From the NCBI GenBank assembly GCA_002049985.1, contig MVCY01000004.1, forward strand, positions 1-22,688: 22,688 nt of DNA, written 5' to 3'. Made by a program: the position numbers and the translations under genes. A model generated the notes under the pieces. It ran no database searches and was not told the origin of the DNA. It was given only the letters and a program-made list of their open reading frames with translations. Source of the stretch: Candidatus Latescibacteria bacterium 4484_181. Lineage in GTDB: Bacteria > Latescibacterota > MVCY01. This document shows positions 22,324 through 22,688 of the stretch, in pieces (the first letter of the stretch is position 1; every line of letters begins with the position of its first letter).

Positions 22324-22688
22324 ATGGCAAGAGGAAGCGTAAACAAGGTTATTCTCATCGGGCATTTAGGAGCAGATCCTGAGTTGAAATACACTCCCAG
22401 TGGCAGGGCAGTCGCTACTTTCAGAGTAGCAACCAATGAGGTCTTCACCGATAGAAACAGCGGTGAGAAACAGGAGAGGACAGAGTGGCACCGCATCGTC
22501 TTTTGGGGTAAGCAGGCGGAGATCTGTGGAGAATACCTGAAAAAGGGTAGCCACGTCTACATAGAAGGCAGACTTCGAACCAGGTCCTGGGAGGACCAGA
22601 ATGGTGTGAAAAAGTATAGCACTGAAATCGTAGGTCAACGGATGCAGATGCTGGACGCCAAAGGAGCTGCTCCCGCTGAAGTTGCTGC
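22324..22688 (+). CDS. ssb: Single-stranded DNA-binding protein, partial
   Basis: The first 121 residues are a typical SSB OB-fold: SVNKVILIGHLGADPELKY, then VATFRVATNE, ERTEWHRIVFWGKQAEI, YLKKGSHVYIEGRLRTRSW and VGQRMQML. The acidic tail lies beyond the window. SSB coats and protects single-stranded DNA in replication, recombination and repair. The ATG has GGGAGG six nt upstream. The gene is probably read from the KDPG aldolase promoter, since the spacer is 38 nt and holds no promoter. That pairing is unusual, as ssb more often sits with rpsF and rpsR. Confidence 0.95.
   Translation, partial: MARGSVNKVILIGHLGADPELKYTPSGRAVATFRVATNEVFTDRNSGEKQERTEWHRIVFWGKQAEICGEYLKKGSHVYIEGRLRTRSWEDQNGVKKYSTEIVGQRMQMLDAKGAAPAEVA

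Overview
The window looks like a chromosomal segment of an uncultured, Gram-negative-type bacterium. The evidence is a glycosyltransferase of the LPS-core type, two predicted lipoproteins, a PD40/TolB-like propeller lipoprotein, a large DUF4175 protein, a DUF3857/transglutaminase protein and a class A RNase P RNA. DUF4175, DUF3857 and PD40 proteins together suggest a candidate phylum of the FCB neighbourhood (Zixibacteria, KSB1 or similar). That placement is an inference from gene content, not a measured phylogeny. TTG and GTG starts backed by good Shine-Dalgarno sequences are common.

Layout. 1-2304 (minus): an LPS-core-type glycosyltransferase, a DUF3108 protein and a deoxyhypusine-synthase-like protein cut by the window edge. 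2655-3046 (plus): a cold-shock protein with its own promoter and terminator, followed by an imperfect palindromic repeat. 3248-5537 (plus): two lipoproteins, closed by a bidirectional terminator. 5544-7561 (minus): a tightly packed operon of an unknown 147-residue protein, an eIF2B-like protein and a metallo-beta-lactamase hydrolase. 7819-12975 (minus): DUF4175, O6-alkylguanine methyltransferase, endonuclease III and an HD-domain protein, behind a good promoter. 13397-13965: a decayed VIT/CCC1-type membrane protein gene. 14124-16112 (plus): a DUF3857/transglutaminase protein. 16392-20858 (plus): tRNA-Val(CAC), a zinc-ribbon coiled-coil protein, RNase HI, rnpB (overlapping the RNase H gene), a small coiled-coil protein, a broken HtrA protease and a primary-type sigma factor. 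20859-21569 has no convincing gene but holds a strongly palindromic element. 21570-22688 (plus): KDPG aldolase behind a near-consensus promoter, then ssb, cut by the window end.

The most striking feature is a set of lesions in otherwise conserved genes. HtrA has lost the whole segment with the catalytic serine, and is frameshifted at the join. The sigma factor lacks about 35 residues of region 4.1 in frame. The VIT-type gene has three stops and a one-base deletion. The DUF3108 frame runs about 196 nt into its neighbour. These are either genuine decay or adaptation, or small assembly deletions, and reads spanning the joins would decide. Other items of interest are the rnhA/rnpB overlap, an eIF2B-family protein lacking the isomerase cysteine, and a palindromic element with mutually exclusive hairpins.
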